Source: an uncultured Clostridia bacterium
Lineage (GTDB): Bacteria; Bacillota; Clostridia; TANB77; CAG-508
Direction: 5' to 3'
NCBI GenBank assembly: GCA_934121885.1
Contig: CAKOVH010000009.1
Location: forward strand, 1 to 62,534
DNA: 62,534 nt
The notes below the pieces were generated by a model, which was not told the origin of the DNA, ran no database searches, and saw only the letters and a program-made list of their open reading frames with translations. Each line of letters begins with the position of its first letter. Position 1 is the stretch's first letter. The position numbers and the translations under genes are program-made. Shown piece by piece: positions 17,334 to 26,335 of this stretch.

Positions 17334-18623
17334 TTAAAATCCTGTTCTTGGAAGTGCAACTTCTTTTTTTCCTGTTACATTTATATTTTCTTCTTCTACA
17401 ACCTTTTTTTCTTCCTCTTCTGGCTTCTTATAATTATTTACATTTACTGTATAAACTTCATTAAATCCTATTTCAACACAGATTTGTTCATCATATTTAG
17501 TATATCCTTCTGGAGATTTAACTTCTTCCACATAATATTTTCCTGGGTTAATTCCAATAACTTCAATAATTCCTTTTTCGTTTGTTTCTAAATCCATATA
17601 AACAATATTTTTATTTTCATCTAATATATTAAATTTTGCACCTTTTAGTGCAGCTTTAGTTTCTGTATCTTTTTTTACAATTTTTATTGTAGTTTTGTTT
17701 GAAAAATATTGTGCTTTTAAAACAGTATCTTCAAATTCATATTCTCCTGCTGCTAATGCATAATCCTGATAATTGCTATTTGCTGTTTCTCCATATAAAA
17801 TTGGCATTGTTTTTAAATTTGCTGTAGCTTTTATTGTAAAATTTTTAGTAACATCTGTTTTAGTTTCTAGTTCAGAAACAGGAATTAATACTTTAAATGT
17901 TTCACTACTTGAAAATTCGCTTTTTTCTTTATTGTTTTTATCTGTTAATTTAACATTTTCTATATCAAACCCATCTAGTACAATTTTGTATTTTGTACTT
18001 TCAACATTTGTAACTACTTTATATGTTTTGCTAATATATTTTTTGTCTAAACTATCATCTTTCCAGCTTTCTGAAACTGCTTTTATTTCTACTTTTCCTA
18101 CTGGCTTTGATGCATTTGAACTTCTTGCCTTTTTTGAAATAGTTTCTGCTGCAGAAATTACTCTTTTTCCTTGTTCATTTATTGCCTTAAAGTCTGACCA
18201 CTTGTATGTGTAAAGTGCATCATATACTGCCATTTTTGTTGCTGCAAAAGCTTCTATATTACTGTTACACTTTAGTTCAGAAGGAGTTTTAAAAGGATAT
18301 CCATTAGTAATTGCCCTCCAAACTGCTGCATTTTGTATTGTTTTTGACACACTTACACTTGTTCCACTACCTGTTGTTACACCTTGTAGATTTCTATTTA
18401 GACAATATGCTGGATATTCAACACCATCCTTTTTATATACTACAAATTCTACTCCAACTTTTATATCTTTATATAAAAATCCAACAAACTCTCCTTTTGA
18501 ATACAAATTTTCTTTATCAATTAAATATGTTGCTGCATTTGATTTATTTTCAAACATACCTATCATTGATAACATTAATACTAAAATTACTGATATATTT
18601 ATTATTCTTGTTAATTTCTTCAA
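17334..18623 (-). CDS. Thioester-domain (TQXA-type) surface protein with Cna-B domain and truncated LPRTG tail
   Basis: 429 residues. A signal peptide (about 1-30) precedes a TQXA-like thioester domain: the Cys is in YPAYCLN (about residue 73), but the position that normally holds the Gln reads ATKMAVYDAL (about 130). A second beta domain follows, then a SpaA/Cna-B domain (about 315-395, KKDTETKAALKGAKFNILDEN ... GINPGKYYVEE). The protein ends VALPRTGF then stop, with no hydrophobic helix or charged tail. The TTG start has a perfect AGGAGG site. A sortase gene lies 18 bases upstream on the same strand, so the two form a dedicated pair. It resembles pilus-tip adhesins. Confidence 0.85.
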   Translation of the reverse strand: MKKLTRIINISVILVLMLSMIGMFENKSNAATYLIDKENLYSKGEFVGFLYKDIKVGVEFVVYKKDGVEYPAYCLNRNLQGVTTGSGTSVSVSKTIQNAAVWRAITNGYPFKTPSELKCNSNIEAFAATKMAVYDALYTYKWSDFKAINEQGKRVISAAETISKKARSSNASKPVGKVEIKAVSESWKDDSLDKKYISKTYKVVTNVESTKYKIVLDGFDIENVKLTDKNNKEKSEFSSSETFKVLIPVSELETKTDVTKNFTIKATANLKTMPILYGETANSNYQDYALAAGEYEFEDTVLKAQYFSNKTTIKIVKKDTETKAALKGAKFNILDENKNIVYMDLETNEKGIIEVIGINPGKYYVEEVKSPEGYTKYDEQICVEIGFNEVYTVNVNNYKKPEEEEKKVVEEENINVTGKKEVALPRTGF

Positions 18624-18641
18624 TTTTATTCCTCCTAAACT

Positions 18642-19400
18642 TTATATACTTTCAATTGCTTGAATACATCTTCTATATGCTCTTTTATTTATTTCGCATG
18701 TTATTAATGTAATTCTATTATCTTTTGTATTTTTTATATACTGCCAATCTGTTTCTTCTATTATTTTGTTTACAACAACTTTATATTTTCTCTCACCTTT
18801 TTCTGTTGAATAAATAATTTCGTCTCCATTTTTAAGTTTTTTTATATCTTGAAAAAAGTTACATTTATATCCTACATTATGAGCTGCAAGAGCAACATTG
18901 CCTTTCCATTTATCAGTTTCTTCAAAATGTCCAACTGTTCTTCTCATAGCTTCTTGAGTTGTTCCTTCTGCGATTGGTGCATCTAACTTTAACTTTGGTA
19001 TTTTTATTCTCCATTTGTTGGTTGAATAAATATTAATACTGTCTATTCCACTTACATCTGTTATTTGAGTTTTGGCAAGTTTATTTTCTTGTTTTATTTC
19101 TTTGTTTGCAAGTTCCGTTTTTATTTCATTTTTATTATTTTTATTTTCAGCATTGTTTTTATCTTCATATAATTTTCCTACCTTTTGTACTATTTCGTTA
19201 TATGCATTTTTAGAATTATGTAACGAATTTAAATAGCTACTCTCATTTTTCACATTTATATGAGCATATCTATTTTCCATCTCTTGAAATTTAATACTAT
19301 TTTTTACAAACCATATATCAAACAAGAAAATAAATACAAAAATAAATACAGTAATAAATACTGCTAATATATTAATGCTTCTGTCTGAATAATTTAGCAC
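18642..19400 (-). CDS. Sortase
   Basis: 252 residues. One N-terminal membrane helix (about 10-31, NILAVFITVFIFVFIFLFDIWF) is followed by the sortase barrel. The catalytic His is in ALAAHNVGYKCNFF and the catalytic Cys in RITLITCEI (TLxTC), with the Arg in NKRAYRRC. IPKLKLDAPIAEGTT and LKNGDEIIY are usual sortase segments. It joins LPXTG-type proteins to the wall or to each other. The GTG start follows AAGGTAGGTG. The substrate gene 18 bases downstream, and the M60 peptidase at 5.2-8.2 kb, are candidate substrates. Class cannot be assigned with confidence. Confidence 0.88.
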   Translation of the reverse strand: MLNYSDRSINILAVFITVFIFVFIFLFDIWFVKNSIKFQEMENRYAHINVKNESSYLNSLHNSKNAYNEIVQKVGKLYEDKNNAENKNNKNEIKTELANKEIKQENKLAKTQITDVSGIDSINIYSTNKWRIKIPKLKLDAPIAEGTTQEAMRRTVGHFEETDKWKGNVALAAHNVGYKCNFFQDIKKLKNGDEIIYSTEKGERKYKVVVNKIIEETDWQYIKNTKDNRITLITCEINKRAYRRCIQAIESI

Positions 19401-19628
19401 ATATCATACACCTACCTTATATAATTTTCTTTTTCTGTTTTTGGATTTTGATTTAGAAATAAATCTTTGACTAAAATTTTAAGTGATTATTTGCACTTTT
19501 TTGAATTTTGAAAAATTGCAATTTAACAATGTAATTATATTACACTGTATTTTATATTTTGTAAAGTAAAATCGTTCGTCAAATTTCGACATAATTTCTT
19601 CTAATTACAAGTAATAGTTACATAAAAA
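19401..19628. other. Noncoding gap between sortase and two-component operon
   Basis: No gene is seen. The region is AT-rich and should hold the promoter of the sortase/surface protein operon. A loose inverted pattern (TTGCAATTT ... AAATTGCA) occurs near 19500-19525 but no convincing -35/-10 pair stands out. Confidence 0.4.
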
Positions 19629-19654
19629 AAAGAGAACTATTTGAAGTTCTCTTT
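19629..19654 (-). terminator. Terminator of the two-component operon
   Basis: A perfect 10-bp stem (AAAGAGAACT / AGTTCTCTTT) with a 6-base loop is followed by T residues on the minus strand, 45 bases downstream of the histidine kinase stop. Confidence 0.8.
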
Positions 19655-19698
19655 CAATATAAATATTTCTTTTAAGGGTAATCTTTTACATCATATTC

Positions 19699-21195
19699 CT
19701 ATTTTACCTCATCTAATTCAAAGTAAAACTCTACACCATCATCTTTATTAATAACGCCATAGTCGTTTTGATAATTCACCATGATTGCCTTTACTAAAGC
19801 AAGTCCAATACCGCTTCCTCCATTTTCTCTATTTCTCGAAGAATCCACTTTATAGAATCTACCCCAAATTCTATTTAAATCTTCTTCTCCAATGTTTTCA
19901 CCTGTATTAAATACTGAAAATCTAATTTTATTTTTTTCTTTTATATGTTCTATTTTTACTATAATTTGTTTTTTCCCATTTACATTATCGCAATGCTTTA
20001 TTGCATTAGTAAAATAATTTGTTACAACTTGCTCTATGTAAAATTCATCTGCATATGCAAAAATATCTTCCTTTACATCTAATACAACATTAATTTCATT
20101 TTCTTTAAGCATAACATTGCATCTTCTAATAACTTCTTTTGCAAGTTCTGTTAAATTTAATTCTTCGTTATTAAATTCTCTTTTTCCATATTCAAGTTTC
20201 ATAAGTTCTAGTAATTGTTTTACTAATTTGTCCATTTTATTAGATTCATCCAAAATTACTTCTGCATAGAATTTTTTTGATTCCTCATCAGTATTTACAT
20301 TTTCAATTAAACCTTCTGCATATCCTTGTATTAGAGCAATAGGTGTTTTTAATTCGTGAGATACATCTGAAATAAATTGCTTTCTCATTTCATCTATTTT
20401 AGATTTTTCTTCTATGTCTTTTTCTAGTTCGCTATTATTTTCCCTTAATTGCTTAATAGTTTTCTCTAGTTTATCAGACATTGTATTTATGTTATTTCCT
20501 AGCTCATTAATTTCATCTTCAGTATCAGTTATACGATATTTTTGACTAAAATCTAATCTTGCCATTTTCTTCGTAATATCATTTAATTGTACTATAGGAT
20601 TTGTAAATTTTCTAGATACATAAGATGCAATAAATGCAGAAATTAAAATTGTTATTGCTCCAATAAATATTAAGGCTTTATTTGATATTTGTACACTTTC
20701 TTCTATTGGAACAACAGGAATTCGTATGTATAATTTATAGTCATTACATAATGTTCCTGTAAGTAATATATAATTCATATTATTGTTTGTATCACTTATT
20801 TTTCTAATAACTATGTCTTCTTCTTTATATATTATGTTTATAGCATTTTTACTACTATCAACAATCGAAGATAATTCGTTTAATGTGCTATAAAAGTCCT
20901 TTTCTGTGCTATATACTATTACATTTTGATCTGATTTTATATAAATATCAAAGTTATTATTAAATGCAATTCGTTTTAATTCAGACTCTATATTTATATT
21001 TGAATCATATTTATAATAATTATTAATTTTTTGATATACTTGTCTTACTTTATTGGTTTTAGAATATACATAAAAGTTCTCTAACACCAAATTATTAATT
21101 GTAATAAGGCAAAATACAATAATTACTATAACAACACACATTGTAGCAAAAAGCTTAAATCTAACAGACTTTAACTTATCTTTTAATTTTCCCAT
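19699..21195 (-). CDS. Sensor histidine kinase
   Basis: 498 residues. Two membrane helices (about 14-34 and 173-195) enclose an extracellular sensing loop of about 140 residues. A HAMP domain (about 195-250), a coiled region, the H-box FISDVSHELKTPIALIQGYA (His near 278), the N-box EQVVTNYFTNAIKH and the G1/F/G2 boxes (IWGRFYKVD, GGSGIGLALVKAI) follow. It phosphorylates the response regulator encoded 14 bases upstream in the same operon. The signal is unknown; the large loop sets it apart from the small BceS-type kinases of bacitracin modules. Confidence 0.93.
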   Translation of the reverse strand: MGKLKDKLKSVRFKLFATMCVVIVIIVFCLITINNLVLENFYVYSKTNKVRQVYQKINNYYKYDSNINIESELKRIAFNNNFDIYIKSDQNVIVYSTEKDFYSTLNELSSIVDSSKNAINIIYKEEDIVIRKISDTNNNMNYILLTGTLCNDYKLYIRIPVVPIEESVQISNKALIFIGAITILISAFIASYVSRKFTNPIVQLNDITKKMARLDFSQKYRITDTEDEINELGNNINTMSDKLEKTIKQLRENNSELEKDIEEKSKIDEMRKQFISDVSHELKTPIALIQGYAEGLIENVNTDEESKKFYAEVILDESNKMDKLVKQLLELMKLEYGKREFNNEELNLTELAKEVIRRCNVMLKENEINVVLDVKEDIFAYADEFYIEQVVTNYFTNAIKHCDNVNGKKQIIVKIEHIKEKNKIRFSVFNTGENIGEEDLNRIWGRFYKVDSSRNRENGGSGIGLALVKAIMVNYQNDYGVINKDDGVEFYFELDEVK

Positions 21196-21209
21196 TTTAT
21201 TATTCCATC

Positions 21210-21887
21210 CTATTTAACTTCAAATTTATATCCAACGCCTCTCATGGTTTCAATATACTTTCCTTTTTTTCCAAGTTTATGCCTAATCTTCTTTATATGA
21301 CTATCAATAGTTCTTGAATCACCATAATAATCATAATTCCATACATTATTTAATATTTTATCTCTAGACAATGCTATATTTTGATTATCTACTAAATATT
21401 TTAATAATTCATATTCTCTTAGGCTCATTTCAACTGGTTTGCCATCAACTGTAACAGTTCTTCCTTCTGGATCTATTTCAATTCCACCATAATCTTTTAC
21501 TTCTCTTTTTTCTCCTATAGATCTTTTTAATATTGCTTCTACTCTTGCAACTAAAATTTTAGGACTAAATGGTTTTGAAATATATTCGTCAACTCCAAGT
21601 TCAAATCCAAATAATTCGTCTTGCTCTTCTCCTCTTGCTGTTAGCATAATAATTGGAACCTTGGATGTTTGTCTTATTTGTCTTAAAACAGACCATCCAT
21701 CTAGTTTTGGCATCATTACATCTAATAAAATAAGTTGAATTTTATTTTCATTTTCTTCAAAAACTTTTAAAGCCTCTTCTCCATCACCTGCTTCTAAAAT
21801 TTGATATCCTTTTTGCATCAAAAAATCTTTAATTAATTTTCTCATTCTAGATTCATCATCTACTACTAATATTTTAATATCGTTCAT
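21210..21887 (-). CDS. OmpR/PhoB-family response regulator
   Basis: 225 residues. The receiver domain has VVDDESRMRKL, the phospho-acceptor in LILLDVMMPKLDGW (Asp near 53), TAR at the switch position and YISKPF with the conserved Lys. The C-terminal winged helix ends YYGDSRTIDSHIKKIRHKLG and GVGYKFEVK, as in OmpR/PhoB types. It is the first gene of a two-gene operon with the histidine kinase and lies 64 bases downstream of trmB. The target genes are not evident. Confidence 0.94.
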   Translation of the reverse strand: MNDIKILVVDDESRMRKLIKDFLMQKGYQILEAGDGEEALKVFEENENKIQLILLDVMMPKLDGWSVLRQIRQTSKVPIIMLTARGEEQDELFGFELGVDEYISKPFSPKILVARVEAILKRSIGEKREVKDYGGIEIDPEGRTVTVDGKPVEMSLREYELLKYLVDNQNIALSRDKILNNVWNYDYYGDSRTIDSHIKKIRHKLGKKGKYIETMRGVGYKFEVK

Positions 21888-21951
21888 AAAATTCCTCCTA
21901 TTTTAATATTATAGCTTTATAATATGTCCAAAATATGTCTAAATTATGCAG

Positions 21952-22620
21952 TTATTCAGATATTTTCTTTGCAATTAATGCTTTAATTTTTATTCCTTGT
22001 TCTTTAAACATTCTTTCATGTTCGGTTTCAATGTTATTCCAAAAATCATTTTCATTTGCTAAATCATATGTATATTTCTCAATCTCAAATTTTGTATCTT
22101 TTAGATAGTTTAAGGTATCTGCAAATAATTGGTCATCATCTGTTTTAAAATATATTTCTCCATTATCATTTAAAAATGTTCTATACTTTTCAAGTTGTCT
22201 TGTATGTGTTAATCTTTTTTTATGATGTTTACCTCTTGGCCATGGATTACAAAAGTTTATATATATTCTTTCTATATTATCATTTTGCTCAAATATATTT
22301 GTTATTCTTTCTATATCGTATCTTGTTAAAAAAACGTTATCTATTTCTTTTTTATTTTCTTTAAATTCTTCTTCCACTTTTCTTTTTGCAAGACCAAGCA
22401 TTGCATCTACTAAATCAATTCCAATATAGTTTACATTTGCATTATTCACACTAATCTTAGAAATGAAGCCTCCTTTTCCACATCCAAGCTCTATATGTAG
22501 TGGATAACTAGGATTTTTAAATACATTTTTCCATTTTCCTTTATAATCTTCTGGATTATCTATATAAAATTTACTTTCTTCTAATTCTTGTCTTGCCCAT
22601 GGTTTAAATCTAATTCTCAT
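21952..22620 (-). CDS. trmB: tRNA (guanine-N7-)-methyltransferase TrmB
   Basis: 222 residues, usual length. It makes m7G46 in tRNA using SAM. Signatures are the SAM-binding HIELGCGKGGFISKIS, NYIGIDLVDAMLG, the family motif NFCNPWPRGKHHKKRLTH (normally NFSDPWPKKRH) and the late YFKTDDDQLF and TEHERMFKEQGI segments. It is transcribed divergently from the ABC transporter operon across a 147-base intergenic region. Confidence 0.95.
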   Translation of the reverse strand: MRIRFKPWARQELEESKFYIDNPEDYKGKWKNVFKNPSYPLHIELGCGKGGFISKISVNNANVNYIGIDLVDAMLGLAKRKVEEEFKENKKEIDNVFLTRYDIERITNIFEQNDNIERIYINFCNPWPRGKHHKKRLTHTRQLEKYRTFLNDNGEIYFKTDDDQLFADTLNYLKDTKFEIEKYTYDLANENDFWNNIETEHERMFKEQGIKIKALIAKKISE

Positions 22621-22767
22621 TTTTTACCTCTTTCATTTTTTACTTTTTCTATTATATATTAAATTAGCCCTTTTATCAATGTTTCTTCATAAAATCTTAA
22701 TTTTTCGTCTATTGTATCTTCATTTTTTATATGTTAAAATACACCCAAATAAAAGGAGGAAAATTAG

Positions 22768-23679
22768 ATGTCAAATGCAATTTTAAAATGTGAAAATCTT
22801 AATAAGTTAATTGGAAAAAAACAAATTTTAAAAGATGTTTCTTTTGAAGTTGAATCTGGCGATATATTAGGTTTTATTGGGCCTAATGGTGCTGGTAAAA
22901 CAACTACAATAAAATTAATCTTAGGTCTTCAAAGTATTTCAAGTGGAAGCGTTCAAATTAACGGTTTTGATGTAAAAAAGAACTTTGAAAAGGCAATTGA
23001 AAAAGTTGGTGCTATTGTAGAAAATCCAGATTTATATATGTATCTTTCTGGATATGAAAACTTAAAATTAATTGCAAATTTATACAAAAATGTAAACAAA
23101 TCTCGTATAGACGAGGTAGTTAAGTTAGTAGGATTAGAAAACAGAATAAAAGATAAGGTTTCAAAATATTCTTTAGGAATGAGACAAAGATTAGGAATTG
23201 CTCAAGCTATACTTCATAAACCAAATTTATTAATTTTAGATGAACCAACAAATGGTTTAGACCCTGAAGGAATTAAAGATATGCGTGAACTTCTTATAAA
23301 TCTTGCTACTAAAGAACATATGGGAATTTTAATTTCTAGTCATAACTTAGCAGAACTTGAAAATTTCTGTAATAAAGTTTGTATTATAAAAAATGGGTCA
23401 GTTGTTGAAACAAATAGTATTTCCGATGTAAAAAAAGAAGTTTCAAAAGGATACTTTGTTTTTGAAGTAGATAATGTTAAAGATGCTGTAATTCTTATTG
23501 GAGAATGTGTTACTCCTCTTGATGATAAAAAAATTAAAGTAGCTATAACTAAAGAGCAGGTTCCTGACCTTGTAAGAAAATTAGTAATGCAAAACATAAA
23601 AATATATTCTGTTGTAGAAGAAACTTTAACACTTGAAGATGCATTCTTAAAAAAGACAGGAGGTAATATCATTGATTAA
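22768..23679 (+). CDS. ABC transporter ATP-binding protein (BcrA-type)
   Basis: 303 residues. Walker A is GFIGPNGAGKTTTIKLILGL, the ABC signature is YSLGMRQRLGIAQA, Walker B is LLILDEPTNGLDPEG and the switch His is in ILISSHNLAELE. The C-terminal ~80 residues are the extension seen in BcrA-type drug and peptide exporters. AAAAGGAGGAAA precedes the ATG. Its stop overlaps the start of the permease gene by eight bases, so they form one transporter. It may give resistance to a peptide antibiotic; no kinase of the Bce type is linked. Confidence 0.93.
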   Translation: MSNAILKCENLNKLIGKKQILKDVSFEVESGDILGFIGPNGAGKTTTIKLILGLQSISSGSVQINGFDVKKNFEKAIEKVGAIVENPDLYMYLSGYENLKLIANLYKNVNKSRIDEVVKLVGLENRIKDKVSKYSLGMRQRLGIAQAILHKPNLLILDEPTNGLDPEGIKDMRELLINLATKEHMGILISSHNLAELENFCNKVCIIKNGSVVETNSISDVKKEVSKGYFVFEVDNVKDAVILIGECVTPLDDKKIKVAITKEQVPDLVRKLVMQNIKIYSVVEETLTLEDAFLKKTGGNIID

Positions 23680-25117
23680 ATTAATGAAGAATGAATTTAA
23701 AAAAATTCTAAAAAAGAAAGGCACATACATAATTCTTGCAATAACTCTTGCAATGATTATTTTAACTAATGTAATATACAAAATAACCGAAAATTTATCT
23801 GGTAATAATCTTTCAGATAGCATGATTTCATATTATGAGGAAGAACTAAAAAGTTTAAATCCTAATGATGCAAGTTCTAAATCAATATATATTGACTATA
23901 AAACAGAATATGACCTTTTAAAATTAAGTGAAAAATATGGTTTTGACTCGTGGCAAGCAAACCTTATACCTGAACAGTTACGAAATGATGTATATGCTAT
24001 GAACTCTTATTCCAAAGATGAAGATACATATAAATCTGCCAAATCACACTATGATAGCATTGTAGAAAAATTAGATACTGACGATTGGAAATATTTTGTT
24101 AATTCTTCTTTATCAGATGTAAATAATCAAATAGAAAGTTTAACAAAGGAAAAAGAAGATACTATTGATAAATCAGAAATTAACAGCATTAATGAAAATT
24201 TATATAATCTTGAAATCCAAAAGCAAGTATTAGAATGGAGATTAGAAAAAGATATTAGCTATGCTACAAGCTTTTTAAATAGTTGTTTAAATAATTATAG
24301 AAATTATGCAGTAGATGTATATTCTTATGAGCATTCTGATAATCATGACTACTCAGAAAAACAACAATATTATTCTACTCTTTCAAATATGAATGAATAT
24401 AAATACTACATAGAAAATAATATTAATTCTATTAAAGAACATGATAATAGGTCAATTCTATTAAACGATGTATTTACAGAATATGAATTATTTATTTTAA
24501 TATTTGTAGTTATGGTTGCAGGCACAATGATTAGCGAAGAATTTAACAAAGGTACTATAAAATTACTTCTTATAAGACCATACAGTAGAGTAAAAATACT
24601 TCTTGCTAAATTTTTAGTATGTGTTATATCTTTAATTTTATTTATTGCAATTGTTGTAGGATTACAATTTATTGTTGGTGGTATAGTTCATGGATTTGAT
24701 AGCACTTCTATTCCTGCAGTTGTATATAACTTTGATACAAATCAAATTCAAACTATGAATGTATTTAAATATGTATTTATACAAGCTGTTGCTAAAATGC
24801 CTATGTATTTATTGCTACTAACTTTATCTTTCTCATGTAGTACAATTTTAGTTAATACTCCTTTGGCAATAATTATACCTTTACTTGGATACATGGGATT
24901 TGGCATAATAAACATGTTAGCTACAACTTATAAATTAAAATTTTTAACCTTCTTTGTTACTTTAAACTGGGATTTTACACAGTATTTATTTGGTCATCTG
25001 CCAGATTATGAAGGTTTAACTATACCATTTTCACTTATAATTTGTCTAATTTATTTTATGATTATGATAATTACGTCTATTGTAACATTTAAGAAAAAGA
25101 ATATAAAAAATATATAA
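23672..25117 (+). CDS. ABC-2 type transporter permease
   Basis: 481 residues. The first helix (about 16-37) is followed by a large extracytoplasmic loop of about 220 residues rich in charged residues and predicted helices, then five helices between about 270 and 475. The segment VVMVAGTMISEEFNKGTIKLLLIRP is the ABC-2 permease EXE-like signature. The start is TTG with AGGAGG eight bases upstream, and it overlaps the ATPase gene by eight bases. It probably exports or expels a peptide or lipid-active compound. Confidence 0.9.
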   Translation: MIKLMKNEFKKILKKKGTYIILAITLAMIILTNVIYKITENLSGNNLSDSMISYYEEELKSLNPNDASSKSIYIDYKTEYDLLKLSEKYGFDSWQANLIPEQLRNDVYAMNSYSKDEDTYKSAKSHYDSIVEKLDTDDWKYFVNSSLSDVNNQIESLTKEKEDTIDKSEINSINENLYNLEIQKQVLEWRLEKDISYATSFLNSCLNNYRNYAVDVYSYEHSDNHDYSEKQQYYSTLSNMNEYKYYIENNINSIKEHDNRSILLNDVFTEYELFILIFVVMVAGTMISEEFNKGTIKLLLIRPYSRVKILLAKFLVCVISLILFIAIVVGLQFIVGGIVHGFDSTSIPAVVYNFDTNQIQTMNVFKYVFIQAVAKMPMYLLLLTLSFSCSTILVNTPLAIIIPLLGYMGFGIINMLATTYKLKFLTFFVTLNWDFTQYLFGHLPDYEGLTIPFSLIICLIYFMIMIITSIVTFKKKNIKNI

Positions 25118-25130
25118 TTTTAGGTAAAAA

Positions 25131-25172
25131 AATAGAATTTCTAAAAGTTTATTGCTTTATAGAAATTCTATT
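25131..25172. terminator. Bidirectional terminator between ABC permease and dehydrogenase gene
   Basis: A perfect 12-bp stem (AATAGAATTTCT / AGAAATTCTATT) with an 18-base loop has A-rich and T-rich flanks, so it can serve both converging genes. Confidence 0.75.
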
Positions 25173-25183
25173 TTTTATTTTAC

Positions 25184-26260
25184 TTATTTTACATATTCAT
25201 TCATAGGTTTTACAAGATATTTTAATTCATCTAATTTATCAGTTGAAACATATCCTGGTTTTCCATTAATAACATCTGGTATTCTATTTACTATAGTAGC
25301 ACATGTAAGCTCAACTGTTGCAGGTCTTGCTACAACTATTGTTGTATTTGGTTCCCCTTCTACTGTCCACTCATTTTTATCATAATCTTCTTTTGAATAT
25401 ACTTTTCCTATACATTCAGATTCAATTGTTATTCCTTCTTTTGTTTGTGTTGTAACAACAGCACTCATGCCTGTTGCATTTCCTGCCTTAACAGTCATTC
25501 CTAATGTAGATGAATCTATATCTTCTTTATAAGTTTGAGGTACACACTTTTGTGTTTGGCTAATTGGTGTTAATCCAAGTTTTGAACATAACCATCCATT
25601 TACATTCCACATATATGATGGTAAATATTCTCCTTTATTTATTATTTCTTGTCTTTGACTATCTGTTATTTTATCTACTGATGCAACTTCTTTATCAAAA
25701 TCTTCTAATGTTAAACCTGCTCCATGTGCTTTTGCTAAAGCTATTCCATAATCTTCAACATTGTATGATGAACTTCCTTTTATTTTTGTAATTTTATGAG
25801 TTGAACCAGAAATTGCTGAAATAAGCTCGCCCCAGTATACGTCTTGATATCCACTACCTGTAATTGTACATCCATTTTGTTTAGCTAATTTATCAATTTC
25901 TTCTGTTACTATTGGATTAGAATTGAATGGATAAAAAGCTTCTTCACATGTTGATATTGCATTAATTCCAAGCTTTGCACAAAGCATAAATGCATCTTTA
26001 ATATCATTTAATAAACTCATTGTTGTTACTATAACTATATCTGGTTTTACTTCTTTAAGCATTGTTTCAGCATCTTTTGCATCAGTTACTTTTACTCCTT
26101 TATTTCCATCTCCAATAATTTCTCCAATGTCTTTTCCTATAACTGCTGGATTAACATCAATTGCTCCAACAATTTCGCCACCTTTTTCATAAACATAACG
26201 CATTGTATAAACTGACATTTTTCCTGTACCATATTGTACAACTCTTACTTTTCTTTCCAT
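25184..26260 (-). CDS. 2,4-diaminopentanoate dehydrogenase / dihydrodipicolinate reductase-like oxidoreductase
   Basis: About 358 residues. The N-terminal Rossmann domain has VQYGTGKMSVYTMRYVYEKG and EIVGAIDVNPAVIGKDIGEI; then IVTTMSL and INAISTCEEAFYP, GCTITGSGYQDVYWGELISA and GMSAVVTTQTKEG. This is the group annotated as diaminopentanoate dehydrogenase or dihydrodipicolinate-reductase-like, which act in ornithine or lysine fermentation. No ornithine-degradation neighbours are present here, so the substrate is uncertain. The ATG at 26260 is preferred over a GTG nine bases upstream that sits inside the AAAGGAGTG site. Confidence 0.75.
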   Translation of the reverse strand: MERKVRVVQYGTGKMSVYTMRYVYEKGGEIVGAIDVNPAVIGKDIGEIIGDGNKGVKVTDAKDAETMLKEVKPDIVIVTTMSLLNDIKDAFMLCAKLGINAISTCEEAFYPFNSNPIVTEEIDKLAKQNGCTITGSGYQDVYWGELISAISGSTHKITKIKGSSSYNVEDYGIALAKAHGAGLTLEDFDKEVASVDKITDSQRQEIINKGEYLPSYMWNVNGWLCSKLGLTPISQTQKCVPQTYKEDIDSSTLGMTVKAGNATGMSAVVTTQTKEGITIESECIGKVYSKEDYDKNEWTVEGEPNTTIVVARPATVELTCATIVNRIPDVINGKPGYVSTDKLDELKYLVKPMNEYVK

Positions 26261-26306
26261 CTTTTGCACACTCCTTTATAAAAATTTATACATAGATTAT
26301 ATACAA

Positions 26307-26335
26307 AAAAAAGCACTTTATACAAGTGCTTTTTT
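26307..26335 (-). terminator. Terminator of the J-domain gene
   Basis: An AAGCACTT / AAGTGCTT stem with a short loop, followed by A and T runs on both sides, overlaps the end of the J-domain gene. Confidence 0.7.

Noticed and set aside
23340..23672. Minus-strand 110-residue frame inside the ABC ATPase
   Set aside because: Antisense shadow of a clearly conserved ATPase, without a ribosome site.
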